A stretch of 64,000 nucleotides of DNA from an uncultured Oscillospiraceae bacterium (GCA_934591635.1 CAKTPI010000001.1:124001-188000); one strand, 5' to 3'; positions 42,739 to 52,257 are shown, counted from the first letter of the stretch. A program made the numbers and translations. The notes: generated from the letters alone by a model not told the origin.

Positions 42739-44103
42739 ATGAAACCGAAAATGAAAGTATCGCTTGCTGCTGTGCTGTGCACCTGTATGCTGCTTGCCCC
42801 CCAGCGTGCCCGCGCCGTGGAAATTGACCCGGCGGTTCAGGCTGAGTTTGACCGATTGATTTCCATCGGTGCGGGGGATATTCTCGATGCCTACCTGAGC
42901 ACCCTCCCCGAGGAGGTACGGGATGCATTGATTGCGGCTGAGGAAGCGAAATACGCTGCACCTACCACCCCCGGAGAGGAGGAAACGCCGGATACAGGCA
43001 GCTGCGGCATTGACCTCAATTGGGAACTTCAGGAAGACGGTACTCTTACCGTCACCGGCACCGGCGAGATGTTTGACTTCCGGGAGAGTCGCCCCGCCCC
43101 CTGGTATGGCAGCCGGGAGAAGATTACGGCTGTGGTACTGGATGAGAATGTGACGGCAATTGGCAGCCGTGCGTTTTCCGGCTGTACCAATCTGAAAACA
43201 CTGACGTTCCCACAGGCGCTTGCCTCCATTGGGGATTCCGCCTTCGAAAATTGTGCTGCCCTGACCCAGGTGCAGCTTCCCGGCAGTGTGGAGCGTATTG
43301 GATGGTCAGCCTTTGCTGGGTGTGAGGGCCTGAACTGGATTCAGATTCCCGGTACAGTGAAAACCCTGGGCGGGTACGCCTTTGCTGGCTGCACCCAACT
43401 GGCTACTGTTTCTGTGCCGGAGGGTGTGACTGCCATCGAGATGGGGACTTTCCAGAACTGTGCCGCCCTGGTGGATGTCCAACTGCCGGAAAGACTGACC
43501 GAGATCGGGCCGGAAGCCTTTTCCGGCTGCACGCAGCTTCGGCTGCTTACCCTCTCGGAATCCACGACCCGCATTGGAACCCGCGCGTTTTATGGCTGCA
43601 CGGGCCTGAAATCCGCTGACCTGTCCATTCATTTGGAGGAGATTGGAGCGCAGGCCTTCTCCGGCTGTGAAAAGCTTGCCTCACTGACCCTGCCCGGCAG
43701 CTTGAAAGAAATTGGTGACGGTGCGTTCCAGAATTGCGCGGCCCTGACCAACGTGGTGCTCCCGGCGGGGTTGACAGAAATCGGCAGCTATCTGTTCCGG
43801 GGCTGCACGGAGCTGCAGGCGGTTACCGTCCCCGAGACGGTGGAACGCATTGGACGCTATGCGTTCAGCTATTGCGGCAAGCTTGGCAGCGTTATTCTGC
43901 CTGAGAAAATTACCGAAGTCGGCACTGAGGCCTTCTCCTATACTGGTCTGTGGAGCATCACCTTCCTTGGCAACGCCCCCGCTATTGCGGCCGATGCTTT
44001 CCGCGGTGTTCAGAGCCAGGCATTTTATGCCGCCTCTGCCCAGGGCTGGAATCGAAAGTCAGCCGTGTCCTACGGTGGAACCCTGACGTGGGAAGCAATC
44101 TAA
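42739..44103 (+). CDS. Secreted BspA-type leucine-rich repeat protein
   Basis: A 454-aa exported protein. A signal peptide (about 1-24, ending ARA) precedes a short N-terminal region and about a dozen LRR_5/BspA-like repeats (IGSRAFSGCTNLKTLTFP type) from about residue 135 to the end. No sorting signal or membrane anchor is seen, so it is secreted or bound non-covalently. Such proteins often bind host or microbial partners. AAAGGA supports the ATG at 42739. Confidence 0.9.
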   Translation: MKPKMKVSLAAVLCTCMLLAPQRARAVEIDPAVQAEFDRLISIGAGDILDAYLSTLPEEVRDALIAAEEAKYAAPTTPGEEETPDTGSCGIDLNWELQEDGTLTVTGTGEMFDFRESRPAPWYGSREKITAVVLDENVTAIGSRAFSGCTNLKTLTFPQALASIGDSAFENCAALTQVQLPGSVERIGWSAFAGCEGLNWIQIPGTVKTLGGYAFAGCTQLATVSVPEGVTAIEMGTFQNCAALVDVQLPERLTEIGPEAFSGCTQLRLLTLSESTTRIGTRAFYGCTGLKSADLSIHLEEIGAQAFSGCEKLASLTLPGSLKEIGDGAFQNCAALTNVVLPAGLTEIGSYLFRGCTELQAVTVPETVERIGRYAFSYCGKLGSVILPEKITEVGTEAFSYTGLWSITFLGNAPAIAADAFRGVQSQAFYAASAQGWNRKSAVSYGGTLTWEAI

Positions 44104-44110
44104 AAACATA

Positions 44111-44150
44111 CCCCGCCATCTGAATCTGGGCGGCGGGGTTAAGTTATATT
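44111..44150. terminator. Weak hairpin between convergent genes
   Basis: CCCCGCC/GGCGGGG with an internal 14-base loop between the LRR gene (plus) and spmB (minus). The T-tract is poor, so termination is only probable. Confidence 0.5.
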
Positions 44151-44661
44151 ATGAAAAGAGAAAACGCACGCTCCAGGATGCGGCGAAAAAACCGATGAAG
44201 TCCGCAAACAGGGCAGCAGGTAATGTGTACCGGGTTTTGGAGATGCCGGCAGCACCAAAATAGACGCTGAGGGTATAGAAAGTGGTTTCAGTTGAGCCGA
44301 GCATCACAGCAACGGTTCGCCCAATCTGGGAATCTACTCCGTAATGGGCCATCAGCTCTCCGCCCACAGCCAGCGCGGCGCTGCCGCTGATGGGCCGCAC
44401 CAAAACCAACATGGCGCACTCCGGTGGAATGCCAAATTGAGAAAACAGCGGGGCCAGCAGTCTGCTCAGCAGCTCTGAGGCACCGGAGGCCCGGAACATG
44501 CTCACCGCAGTCAGCAGCAGAATCAGCGAGGGGAGAATGGTTTTCATCAGGGCCAGTCCTTGACCTGCCCCGTCCAGCAGCCAGTCGTAGTAGCTTGCCC
44601 GCTTACCCAGGGCAAAAACCGAGAGTCCCAGCAGCAGAAGGGGAATCAGATAGTCCGTCAT
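44149..44661 (-). CDS. spmB: Spore maturation protein SpmB
   Basis: A 170-aa membrane protein with the nucleoside-recognition (Gate) domain: SGSAALAVGGELMAHYGVDS and LGSTETTFYTLSVYFGAAG are family-typical. With SpmA it is needed for normal spore core dehydration in Bacillus. The ATG at 44661 overlaps the spmA stop (ATGA). Confidence 0.95.
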   Translation of the reverse strand: MTDYLIPLLLLGLSVFALGKRASYYDWLLDGAGQGLALMKTILPSLILLLTAVSMFRASGASELLSRLLAPLFSQFGIPPECAMLVLVRPISGSAALAVGGELMAHYGVDSQIGRTVAVMLGSTETTFYTLSVYFGAAGISKTRYTLPAALFADFIGFFAASWSVRFLFS

Positions 44662-45233
44662 TTGGAGATTTTCCCCAGCAGACATGCGGCGGTGACGCCC
44701 AACCCGGCGGAAAACATACTGGTAATCCACACTGCGGGAAGAATGTCAAAAGGCGTGGCACATCCCAGTCCACTGCGCACAGCGGCCACATTGGATGGAA
44801 TCAACTGAATGGAAGCGGTGTTCAGTACGATCAGGCGGCACAGCTCGTCCGATGCCCGTCCGGGACTGCGCTGTGCCAGCCGTTTGGCGGCATCAATTCC
44901 AGGCGGTGTGGCCGCATTGCCCAGACCGAGAAAATTGGCGCAGATATTGGCGCTGAGGGAGGCGGAAAGCTTTTCGTCCTCCCGGGTGGTGGGAAACAGC
45001 AGGTTCATACCCGGCTTCAGCAGCTTTGCCAGCGCCGCGGTGAGCCCCAGCTTTCCCATCACATTTCCAATTCCGGACCAGAGACACAGGGATCCGGCAA
45101 TGGAAATCGCCAGGGTGACCCCTGCCTGCGCTCCCTGCATCACCGCCGCGGACAGCGCCTGTACGTTACCGGTCACAGCGGCGCAGATGACAGATGCGCC
45201 AATCAAAAGGGCCCATGCCCAGCTCATTACCAT
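44658..45233 (-). CDS. spmA: Spore maturation protein SpmA
   Basis: A 191-aa membrane protein, partner of SpmB. LGLGNAATPPGIDAAKRLAQ and ELCRLIVLNTASIQLIPSNV are strong matches to the family. The ATG at 45233 has GGGGGG 6 bases upstream, but this site lies inside the 3' arm of a hairpin, which could limit translation when upstream transcription reads through. Confidence 0.95.
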   Translation of the reverse strand: MVMSWAWALLIGASVICAAVTGNVQALSAAVMQGAQAGVTLAISIAGSLCLWSGIGNVMGKLGLTAALAKLLKPGMNLLFPTTREDEKLSASLSANICANFLGLGNAATPPGIDAAKRLAQRSPGRASDELCRLIVLNTASIQLIPSNVAAVRSGLGCATPFDILPAVWITSMFSAGLGVTAACLLGKISK

Positions 45234-45271
45234 AAAAATCCCCCCGCACAAGGCTATGCGGAGGGATTTTT
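45234..45271. terminator. Hairpin abutting the spmA start codon
   Basis: AAAAATCCCCCCGCA pairs with TGCGGAGGGATTTTT (one mismatch, 8-base loop). On the minus strand it follows the response-regulator remnant and runs into T5-ATG of spmA, so it both resembles that gene's terminator and covers the spmA Shine-Dalgarno. Confidence 0.75.
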
Positions 45272-45292
45272 GATTATGTGCACTGCACCAAT

Positions 45293-45412
45293 TCAACCCC
45301 GGAAGCGGTAACCCGCCCCCCAGACGATTTCGATATAGCAGGGCTTTGCGGGATTTTCCTCGATTTTTTCCCGAAGTCGGTTGATGTGTACTGCCACAGC
45401 CTGAGTGCCCAA
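45293..45412 (-). pseudogene. C-terminal remnant of an OmpR-type response regulator
   Basis: Minus-strand translation gives about 38 residues of a winged-helix effector domain: QAVAVHINRLREKIEENP then CYIEIVWGAGYRFRG and stop. This is the conserved end of OmpR/VanR-family regulators. Upstream of about 45412 the homology stops abruptly at the head-to-head junction with a flippase remnant. Receiver domain and most of the DNA-binding domain are absent. Confidence 0.85.
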
Positions 45413-46432
45413 TACATCCGGGCGGAGGGAAAAACAGTGCTGTTTGCCGTTCAGGGAATGATGAATACGGCGCTGGTGATTGGGTTTAATCTGATTTTGC
45501 TGCTGGCTGTAAATATGGGGGTTACCGGCTATGTGCTGTCTGTGGTATTGGCGGACAGTGCGTGTGCAGTGTATCTGTTCTTCAAGGAGAGACTGTGGCG
45601 GCTGGTGATTCCAAAACCGGATAAGAACATTTTCCGGCAGATGCTTCGCTACAGCATACCGTTGATCCCGACCACCGTCTTCTGGTGGATCACCAGTGTA
45701 TCTGACCGCTATATGGTTGCCTTGCAGCTGGGGACAGAAGCAAGCGGACTGTATGCCGTTGCCTGTAAGATTCCGATGGTTTTGACCCTGCTTTCCACGA
45801 TTTTTATGGAGGCGTGGCAGTATTCCGCGGTTTCGGAAGCGGGAGAGCAGTCACACACCCGGTTTTACACACAGGTGTGGCGTGCGTTTGCTGCGGTGAT
45901 GCTGCTGTCCGGCAGCATGATGATTGCCCTGTGCCGGGTAGAAATCCGGGTGCTGTCGGCACCGCGTTACTATATTGCCTGGCAGTATGTCCCAACGTTG
46001 ACCATTGCAATGGCATTTTCTGCCTTTGCTTCCTTTATGGGAAGCGTATTTGTTGTAACAAAACAAAGTGTACGTTCCTTTTGGACGGCGCTGTGGGGCG
46101 CCTGTGCGAATATTGCGCTGAACCTGCTGCTGATTCCCCGGATGGAAATCCAGGGGGCTGCAATCGCAACGGCGCTCAGCTATCTGCTCTGCTTTGCGGT
46201 TCGGGCTGCCAGTGCCCGGAGGCTGATTCCCTTTGACCTGTATGTCGGGCGGCTGCTGCTTGGCAGCACATTGCTGACGGTGCAGGCTGTACTCGCCTTC
46301 TGTACTCACCCGCTTCAGCCGGTGGGGCAGACAACCTGCCTCTTGCTTCTGCTGGTGCTGAATTGGCAGCCACTTGCAGAGGTTTACCAAAAGATCCGTG
46401 GCTTCAGAAAAAAAGGAGTGATTCAGTCATGA
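45405..46432 (+). pseudogene. N-terminally truncated polysaccharide flippase
   Basis: From AQYIRAEGKTVLFAVQG onward the frame reads as the C-terminal two thirds of a Wzx/MATE-like flippase (about 340 aa, 8-9 hydrophobic segments, WWITSVSDRYMVALQLG). The open frame continues back to an ATG at 45278, but that part is the antisense of the response-regulator tail, so the true N-terminus is lost. A shorter product from an internal ATG is possible but unlikely to function. Confidence 0.8.
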
Positions 46433-47311
46433 TAACCACGATGCTGCATGGTGCCTCCATGGCGCTGGCAGACAGTGTGCCCGGTGTATCCGGGGGAACA
46501 GTTGCATTTATTTTGGGATTTTACGAACGACTGCTGGGAGCCATCCACGATTTTATCGGCGGAAGCCGGGAAGAGCGGAAGCAAGCACTGCGCTATCTGG
46601 TCAAATTTGCCATCGGTTGGGCCTTGGGCATGGGCGGCTCAGTGGTACTGTTGAGCCGTTTTTTTTGATAGCAATATTTATTTTCTTTGCTCTATGTTTC
46701 TGGGGCTGACGCTAGGAGCAATCCCGTTTATTCTGTACCAGGAGTGGGGTTGCCTGCAAAATCGCTGGCAGAACGGTGCGTTTACCCTGCTGGGAATTGT
46801 CCTGGTTGTGGCAATGAGCTTTTTCCGCAGCTTTTCCGGCGGCGTGGGGGCGGTGTGGTTTCAAAGTCTGAACCTGCTGCAAGGGGGATATCTGATTTTG
46901 TGCGGCGCACTTGCCATTTCTGCTATGCTGCTGCCCGGCATTTCCGGCTCAACGCTGCTGTTGATTTTCGGTGTATACGTTCCGGCGGTGAATGCGGTGA
47001 AAGAAGTGCTGCATCTGCACCTGGAATACCTGTCCGGTGTTCTGGCACTGGCGGCAGGGGTGCTTCTTGGGGTGGTGTTTGCCGCAAATCTGATCCGCAA
47101 GGCCCTGCGGGTTTGCCGCAGTCAGATGGTTTACCTGATTCTGGGCCTGATGTTGGGTTCCCTGTATGCCATTGCGCTGGGCCCTACGACCTTGGATGTC
47201 CCGCAGGCCAGCTTAAGCCCCGCCAACTTCCAGCCCCTTGGGTTCCTGCTGGGCGTTCTGGTACTCACAGGCCTGGAGTGGATGAAGAAGATAGGAACGC
47301 AGATTGCCTAA
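46429..47311 (+). pseudogene. DUF368 / PopT-type polyprenyl-phosphate transporter, frameshifted
   Basis: The first frame (46429-46668) gives the family start: MALADSVPGVSGGTVAFILG and FYERLLGAI. It then stops in a run of eight Ts (46659-46666). The +1 frame continues the same family with FDSNIYFLCSMFLGLTLGAI, PGISGSTLLLIFGVY and further membrane segments to 47311. Removing one T restores one continuous frame of about 293 aa. Family members recycle undecaprenyl phosphate. True mutation, sequencing error or transcriptional slippage are all possible. AAAGGAG precedes the ATG, which overlaps the flippase stop. Confidence 0.85.
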
Positions 47312-47341
47312 AGAAGACGGCGAGGGATATCTGCTAAAATG

Positions 47342-47386
47342 AAAAGGACGAGCTCTGCCAATCGTGGTGTGAGTTCGTCCTTTTTG
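47342..47386. terminator. Bidirectional terminator between popT remnant and rsmI
   Basis: AAAAGGACGA...CTC pairs with GAG...TCGTCCTTTTT around a 13-base loop, between convergent genes, with A and T tails on both sides. Confidence 0.85.
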
Positions 47387-47390
47387 ATGC

Positions 47391-48233
47391 TTAATCCGAT
47401 GCTTCTTCGCCTAACGCGGCGGCATACACTGCGTTTTTGGGGAGATCCAGTTCTTTGGCCGTTTGTTTGATGGCGTCCTTCCGGCTCAGCCCCTGCTCCA
47501 TCAGTTCATTTACCCGGGCGGCAGCATCCACAGAGGTGGGGGCCTCTTTCACTTCCTCCGGTGCACCGGCTACGACCAGCACAAATTCGCCCTTGGGAGG
47601 CGTTTCAGTGAAATGGACGATTGCTTGCCCCAAAGTAGTGCGGATGACCTCCTCGTGAAGCTTGGTCAGCTCCCGGCAGAAGCTGATGGTCCGATCCTGA
47701 CCGAATACCTCGGTCATATCCTCCAGGGTGTTCATCAGCTTGTGGGGGGCTTCATAAAATATCATGGTGCGCTTTTCGGCCCGCAGGGAATCCAAGTGTT
47801 CCCGGCGGCTTTTTTTGCTCATGGATAAAAAGCCCTCAAAGCAAAACCGCCCGGTGGGTTGCCCGGAAATGCTCAACGCTGTGATCGCGGCACAGGGGCC
47901 GGGAATCGCGCAGACGGTGATGCCGGCCTGGGCACACTCCCGCACCAGATCCTCCCCGGGGTCGGAGATGGCAGGACTTCCCGCATCGGAAACCAGGGCA
48001 CAGGTCTCACCGGCCAGAATCCGCTCCACAATGCGGCTTCCTTTGAAGTTCTTGTTATGCTCATAGTAGCTGACAAGATTCTTCTTGATTTCCAGATGGT
48101 TGAGCAGCTTCAGCGTTACTCGAGTGTCCTCTGCTGCAATAAAATCTGCTGCCTCCAGTGTCTGTCTGGCGCGCAGAGAGATATCTCCCAGGTTGCCGAT
48201 TGGGGTAGGAACCAGATAGAGCATTCCGGCCAT
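47391..48233 (-). CDS. rsmI: 16S rRNA (cytidine-1402 2'-O)-methyltransferase RsmI
   Basis: A 280-aa tetrapyrrole-methylase-fold enzyme. The start LYLVPTPIGNLGDISLRA, AAEDTRVTLKLLNHLEI, LVSDAGSPAISDPGEDLVRE and FYEAPHKLMNTLEDM are diagnostic. It modifies C1402 in the decoding centre. Its GGAGG sits inside the end of the preceding methyltransferase gene, so the two are coupled. Confidence 0.96.
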   Translation of the reverse strand: MAGMLYLVPTPIGNLGDISLRARQTLEAADFIAAEDTRVTLKLLNHLEIKKNLVSYYEHNKNFKGSRIVERILAGETCALVSDAGSPAISDPGEDLVRECAQAGITVCAIPGPCAAITALSISGQPTGRFCFEGFLSMSKKSRREHLDSLRAEKRTMIFYEAPHKLMNTLEDMTEVFGQDRTISFCRELTKLHEEVIRTTLGQAIVHFTETPPKGEFVLVVAGAPEEVKEAPTSVDAAARVNELMEQGLSRKDAIKQTAKELDLPKNAVYAAALGEEASD

Positions 48234-48235
48234 GG

Positions 48236-48931
48236 TTATTCCTCCATTATATGATAAATCTCCCGATAGGCGGCGGTTTCACTGCCATCGGGGTGATGCA
48301 ATGTCAGCTCTGTGATGGATAGTCCCGGCTTTCCACCCTTGCGCAGCTGCAGGAGCACCAGGGCGAAGGGGGCGTCCGCCCGGTGCCGCAGCAGACACAG
48401 GCGCTTTGCCTCCAGCTGATGCCGGGCACCCAGGGCAATGACCTCTGCAAGACGCTCTGGACGATTTACCAGGAAAAAGTCACCCCCGTATTTCACGGCC
48501 CAAGCGGCATTCTCCATCAGCTGTGCCAGTGAACAGCGGTCCTCCCGGCGGGCGGCAGAGAGCCTTGCCTCGGGACCGCCGGAAAAATAGGGGGGATTGG
48601 AGATGCAGCAGTCAAATTGACCGGAGGCAAAAAGCGTGGGAACCCGCGTGATATCCGCGCATATACTTTCCATGCGAGCCTCCAGACGGTTCCGCCCAAT
48701 ATTTTCAAGAGCGGCTTTGTGGGCGACCGGATTCAGTTCAACCCCGGTGACGCGGCAGCCGGGGCAATTGGAGCATAGCAGCAGCCCCAGGGTGCCGCAG
48801 CCGGAACCAAGATCCAGCACCTTCCGAGCCCCTGTGATTCCGGCAAAGTGAGCCAGTACCATGGAGTCCGTTGTCAGGGGAAAGCAGCCTGCGGGAATTT
48901 CCAGCTGGATTCCGCCGGGAAGATACTCCAT
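48236..48931 (-). CDS. tRNA1(Val) A37 N6-methyltransferase-like (TrmN6/YfiC family)
   Basis: A 231-aa class I SAM methyltransferase. The SAM loop is VLDLGSGCGTLGLLL (near residue 37) and the catalytic N-P-P-Y motif is CCISNPPYFSGG, as in N6-adenine methylases. The pairing with rsmI is common in Firmicutes. The ATG at 48931 is chosen because GGGAG lies 5 bases before it; a longer start at 48952 would bury that site. Confidence 0.9.
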   Translation of the reverse strand: MEYLPGGIQLEIPAGCFPLTTDSMVLAHFAGITGARKVLDLGSGCGTLGLLLCSNCPGCRVTGVELNPVAHKAALENIGRNRLEARMESICADITRVPTLFASGQFDCCISNPPYFSGGPEARLSAARREDRCSLAQLMENAAWAVKYGGDFFLVNRPERLAEVIALGARHQLEAKRLCLLRHRADAPFALVLLQLRKGGKPGLSITELTLHHPDGSETAAYREIYHIMEE

Positions 48932-48954
48932 AATTTCTCCCTTTCGTCTCATCT

Positions 48955-48999
48955 GTTAAAAAATCGGCCTGCGCTGCGGTAAGGCAGGCAGACCGACCT
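48955..48999 (-). terminator. Probable terminator after the ferredoxin gene
   Basis: On the minus strand TCGGTCTGC pairs with GCAGGCCGA around a loop and is followed by TTTTTT. It lies 14 bases after the ferredoxin stop and before the methyltransferase. Confidence 0.7.
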
Positions 49000-49012
49000 G
49001 AATTCGGAAGAA

Positions 49013-49183
49013 TTAGGCTTCCTCGATTGCTTCGGCGGGGCACTGATCAGCGCAGGAGCCACAGCTGACGCAGACATCGGGATCGATGACATACTTGTCT
49101 TCGCCCTCGGAGATAGCTTCAACAGGGCACTGGTCAGCGCAGGAACCACACTTGACGCAGGAATCGGTGATGTGAAAAGCCAT
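49013..49183 (-). CDS. 2x[4Fe-4S] ferredoxin
   Basis: A 56-aa clostridial-type ferredoxin for low-potential electron transfer. Two C-x2-C-x2-C-x3-C-P motifs are intact (CVKCGSCADQCP from Cys9 and CVSCGSCADQCP from Cys38), each followed by x-E-A-I. Internal symmetry reflects the ancient duplication. AAGGAGG precedes the ATG. It points to anaerobic metabolism. Confidence 0.96.
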   Translation of the reverse strand: MAFHITDSCVKCGSCADQCPVEAISEGEDKYVIDPDVCVSCGSCADQCPAEAIEEA

Positions 49184-49337
49184 GATATGTAACCTCCTTG
49201 TGGAATGTATTTTTTTGCGCCCAAAGGAGGACGCACTCTCATTCTAGCATGGATTTTGAAAAATGCAATTCCTTTTTCAAAAAATTCGTATATTTCCGGA
49301 ACCCCATGGCAAGAATTTTTTGGAAAAGGAGGCGGCT

Positions 49338-51665
49338 ATGCGCTACCACACATCTACTAATGAACTCATCTGTGCCTCCGGCGGGAAGGCCCGGCTATTC
49401 GGACATAGCTATGTCGGCACCGTTCATCTGCTGCTGGCACTTTTGGAACAGCCGGGAGAGACAGGGCTGCTGCTGCGTACCATGGGCGCCGAGCCGGCAT
49501 TGGCAGACACTCTGGCTCAGCTGATATATGGCAGCGGTACCCCAAATTTGCCCCTGCCCCAGGGATTGACTGCAAAGGCAAGGGAACTTCTGCGGCTGTC
49601 AGCACGGGAGGCAAGACAGCGTATGTCCAGGGAAATTCTGCCCATTCATGTGCTGCTGGCTCTGGCCCGGGAGGAGCATACCGGGGCAGAGAGCCTGCTC
49701 CAGATGTTTGGAATCAGCCGGGATGCCCTGTTTACGCAGACGGTTGAATGGTTGCGGCGGGAGGAAAACGCCCCCGCCAAGGGGAAAAAGGAGGCGGTCA
49801 CAACGAAGCTGTTGGAACAGTTCAGTGAGGACTTGATTGTAAAGGCATCGGCTATGGAACCGGTGATTGGCCGGGATAAGGAGATAGACACGGTGATTGG
49901 CATCCTCTGCCGTAAGAACAAGAATAATCCCGCTCTGGTAGGAGAGCCGGGGGTGGGCAAGACGGCCATTGCCGAGGGCCTGGCCCAGCGGATGGCGGTT
50001 GGAAATGTTCCGCCGCAGCTCAAAGACAAGCGCTTGGTCAGCCTGAATATGGCAAGCCTGGTGGCGGGCACCAAATACCGGGGCGAATTTGAGGAGCGGC
50101 TGCGGGATGTGCTGGCGGAGATCCACCGCAGCGGGGACGTGATCCTTTTCGTGGATGAAATGCACACCATCATCGGGGCGGGCGCGGCGGAGGGGGCCAT
50201 TGATGCGGCCAACATTCTGAAACCCGCCTTGGGCCGGGGAGAGCTGCAAATGCTGGGAGCCACCACTTTGGAGGAATACCGTAAATATATTGAAAAGGAT
50301 GCAGCATTGGAGCGGCGTTTTCGCCCGGTGACGGTGGAGGAACCCAGCGGTGAGACAACGCTTGCCATCCTGCGGGCACTGAAGCCGGGGCTGGAACGGC
50401 ACCACCGTCTGCGGATTTCGGAGGAGGCGCTGAAGGAGGCTGTGCGCCTGTCCGTGCGGTATTTGCCGGATTTATTCCTCCCGGATAAGGCAATTGACCT
50501 GCTGGATGAGGGGGCTTCCCGGGCCAGAATGGAGGAATTGCGTCTGAGCCGGGGCGGCACAGCACGCAGAGAGCTGGAGGAAGAGCTCCATGAGGCTGTG
50601 CGGGAGCGACGTTTTGAAAAGGCAGCAGAGCTACGGGATAAAATGCAGACCATGATGGCAAAACCCGGCGATAACCGACGGGTGCGCACGGTGACGGCGG
50701 CGGACATCGCTTGGGTGGTCTCTGCCAGAACCGGAATCCCTGTGGGGCGGCTGACCGCTACAGAGCGGGAGCGGCTGCTGCGTCTGGAGGAACTGCTGGG
50801 CTGCCATGTGATGGGCCAGCAGGAAGCGGTCAAAACTGCTGCGGATGCCGTGCGCCGGGGGTTTGCCGGGCTGCGGGATGAGGAACGGCCCATTGCCTGT
50901 ATGCTCTTTACCGGCCCCACCGGCGTGGGCAAAACCGAGCTGTGCCGCGCCTTGGCAGAGGAGGTTTATGGCAGCCGCGGTGCCATGATCCGGCTGGATA
51001 TGACCGAGTATATGGAAAAACATGCCGTTTCCCGCTTGATTGGCGCACCTCCCGGCTATGTCGGATATGAGGAAGGCGGCAAGCTTACCGAGGCAGTGCG
51101 GCGGCGTCCCTACAGCCTGGTGCTGCTGGACGAGGTGGAAAAGGCACACCCGGAGGTGCTGGGTATCTTGCTGCAAATCATGGAGGAAGGAGTACTGACG
51201 GATTCCACCGGGCGAAAAGTCAGCTTTCGCAATGCCATTGTGGTTATGACCTCAAATGTGGGCAGCCAGGTGCGGGGCGATGGCCTGGGCTTCTGCGCCG
51301 AGAACCAGGGCAGTCAGGTGGAAGAGGCAGTGCGTCAGGCCTTTACACCGGAATTCCTGGGACGCTTGGATGCGACCGTGCGCTTCCGAAACCTGGACGG
51401 GGGCACGATGAATGCCATTGCGGAAAAGTACCTCCGGCTGCTGCAGGAACGGGCATCCGCTGCCGGCATTCAGCTCAGTCTTCCTGTAGAACTGGCCTCC
51501 AGCCTCTGTGCACGCTGCCGCGGAAAGGACGGTGCGCGGCAGCTGCGGCGACTGGTTCAGACCGAGGTGGAAGGCACGCTTTCCGGCTTCCTGCTGTCCT
51601 GCAGCCGCCGTCCCAGCCGGGTTCGGGGATGTCTGGAGCAGGGGAAGCTCTGCTTTCAGACGTAA
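49338..51665 (+). CDS. clpC: ClpC-type AAA+ unfoldase
   Basis: A 775-aa Clp/Hsp100 ATPase. A Clp_N repeat domain (about 1-140) is followed by AAA+ module 1 (Walker [14 protein letters not shown], Walker [16 protein letters not shown]), a UVR-like middle segment ([20 protein letters not shown]), AAA+ module 2 ([14 protein letters not shown]) and the C-terminal D2-small domain. It feeds ClpP in related bacteria. ctsR, mcsA and mcsB, its usual operon partners, are absent. AAAGGAGG supports the ATG at 49338. Confidence 0.92.
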   Translation: MRYHTSTNELICASGGKARLFGHSYVGTVHLLLALLEQPGETGLLLRTMGAEPALADTLAQLIYGSGTPNLPLPQGLTAKARELLRLSAREARQRMSREILPIHVLLALAREEHTGAESLLQMFGISRDALFTQTVEWLRREENAPAKGKKEAVTTKLLEQFSEDLIVKASAMEPVIGRDKEIDTVIGILCRKNKNNPALVGEPGVGKTAIAEGLAQRMAVGNVPPQLKDKRLVSLNMASLVAGTKYRGEFEERLRDVLAEIHRSGDVILFVDEMHTIIGAGAAEGAIDAANILKPALGRGELQMLGATTLEEYRKYIEKDAALERRFRPVTVEEPSGETTLAILRALKPGLERHHRLRISEEALKEAVRLSVRYLPDLFLPDKAIDLLDEGASRARMEELRLSRGGTARRELEEELHEAVRERRFEKAAELRDKMQTMMAKPGDNRRVRTVTAADIAWVVSARTGIPVGRLTATERERLLRLEELLGCHVMGQQEAVKTAADAVRRGFAGLRDEERPIACMLFTGPTGVGKTELCRALAEEVYGSRGAMIRLDMTEYMEKHAVSRLIGAPPGYVGYEEGGKLTEAVRRRPYSLVLLDEVEKAHPEVLGILLQIMEEGVLTDSTGRKVSFRNAIVVMTSNVGSQVRGDGLGFCAENQGSQVEEAVRQAFTPEFLGRLDATVRFRNLDGGTMNAIAEKYLRLLQERASAAGIQLSLPVELASSLCARCRGKDGARQLRRLVQTEVEGTLSGFLLSCSRRPSRVRGCLEQGKLCFQT

Positions 51666-51723
51666 TTTCATAGAACAAATATTCGAAATATTCGAATTTT
51701 AGGGAAAAATGACGTTCAATTAT

Positions 51724-51757
51724 GAAAAATCCAATCAAAAAAGATTGATTTTTTTCT
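51724..51757 (+). terminator. Terminator of clpC
   Basis: AAAAATC-CAATC pairs with GATTG-ATTTTTT around AAAAAA, about 60 bases past the stop. The -35 box of the mraZ promoter lies in its 3' arm. Confidence 0.7.
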
Positions 51758-51773
51758 CTGGGGAGGTTATAAT
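51745..51773 (+). promoter_or_regulatory. Promoter of the dcw (mra) cluster
   Basis: TTGATT (51745-51750), a 17-bp spacer and perfect TATAAT (51768-51773). Confidence 0.8.
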
Positions 51774-51777
51774 GGCG

Positions 51778-51817
51778 AAAGTGGAGCGAAAGGGATGCAA
51801 AGTGGAGTAAAAGGGAA
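51778..51817 (+). promoter_or_regulatory. MraZ-binding repeat array
   Basis: Four G-rich boxes, GTGGAG (51781), AGGGA (51791), GTGGAG (51802) and AGGGA (51812), spaced 10-11 bp and each preceded by an A tract, lie between promoter and mraZ. MraZ from other bacteria binds such helically phased G-rich repeats and represses its own operon. Confidence 0.7.
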
Positions 51818-51828
51818 GGAGGAGGCAC

Positions 51829-52257
51829 ATGATCGGCAAGTACGGCGCCAAGCTGGATGATAAAAACCGGCTGATTGTTCCGGCCAAGCTGCGGCAGGAG
51901 TTGGGCGAGGCGTTTTATGTGACGCTGGGTGTCAACTGTGGTCACCGGTGCCTCACCGTCTATACAGCCCAGGAGTGGCAGAGGCTCAGCGAGAATTTTA
52001 ATTCCCTGAGTATCTCCCAGCGGGCAGGCGCTACCAGCCTGATTTTTATGAATGCGGCGGAGTGTACGCCCGATAAGCAGTTTCGCTTCAGCCTTACCCC
52101 GTTTCTGATGCAGTATGCCGGTATTGATCGGGAAGTTATGATGGTTGGCCGGGCCGGTCAGGCGGAAATTTGGGATGCGGCGGAGTTTGCCAGCTTTGAG
52201 CAGGAGAACCTCACGCCTGAGAAGCTGCTGGCATCCCTGGAGGCGATTGGACTATGA
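51829..52257 (+). CDS. mraZ: Transcriptional regulator MraZ
   Basis: A 142-aa ring-forming DNA-binding protein of the AbrB/SpoVT fold. The D-x-K-x-R-x-x-x-P signature is in LDDKNRLIVPAKLRQ (residues 9-23) and the second repeat is degenerate. First gene of the division/cell-wall cluster, overlapping rsmH by 4 bases. AGGAGGAGG precedes the ATG. Confidence 0.96.
   Translation: MIGKYGAKLDDKNRLIVPAKLRQELGEAFYVTLGVNCGHRCLTVYTAQEWQRLSENFNSLSISQRAGATSLIFMNAAECTPDKQFRFSLTPFLMQYAGIDREVMMVGRAGQAEIWDAAEFASFEQENLTPEKLLASLEAIGL

Noticed and set aside
46687..47337. 216-aa frame overlapping the second half of the PopT gene
   Set aside because: The alternative frame (FLGLTLGAIPF...) carries the DUF368 family motifs and membrane segments; this one is Gly/Arg/Pro-rich without them.
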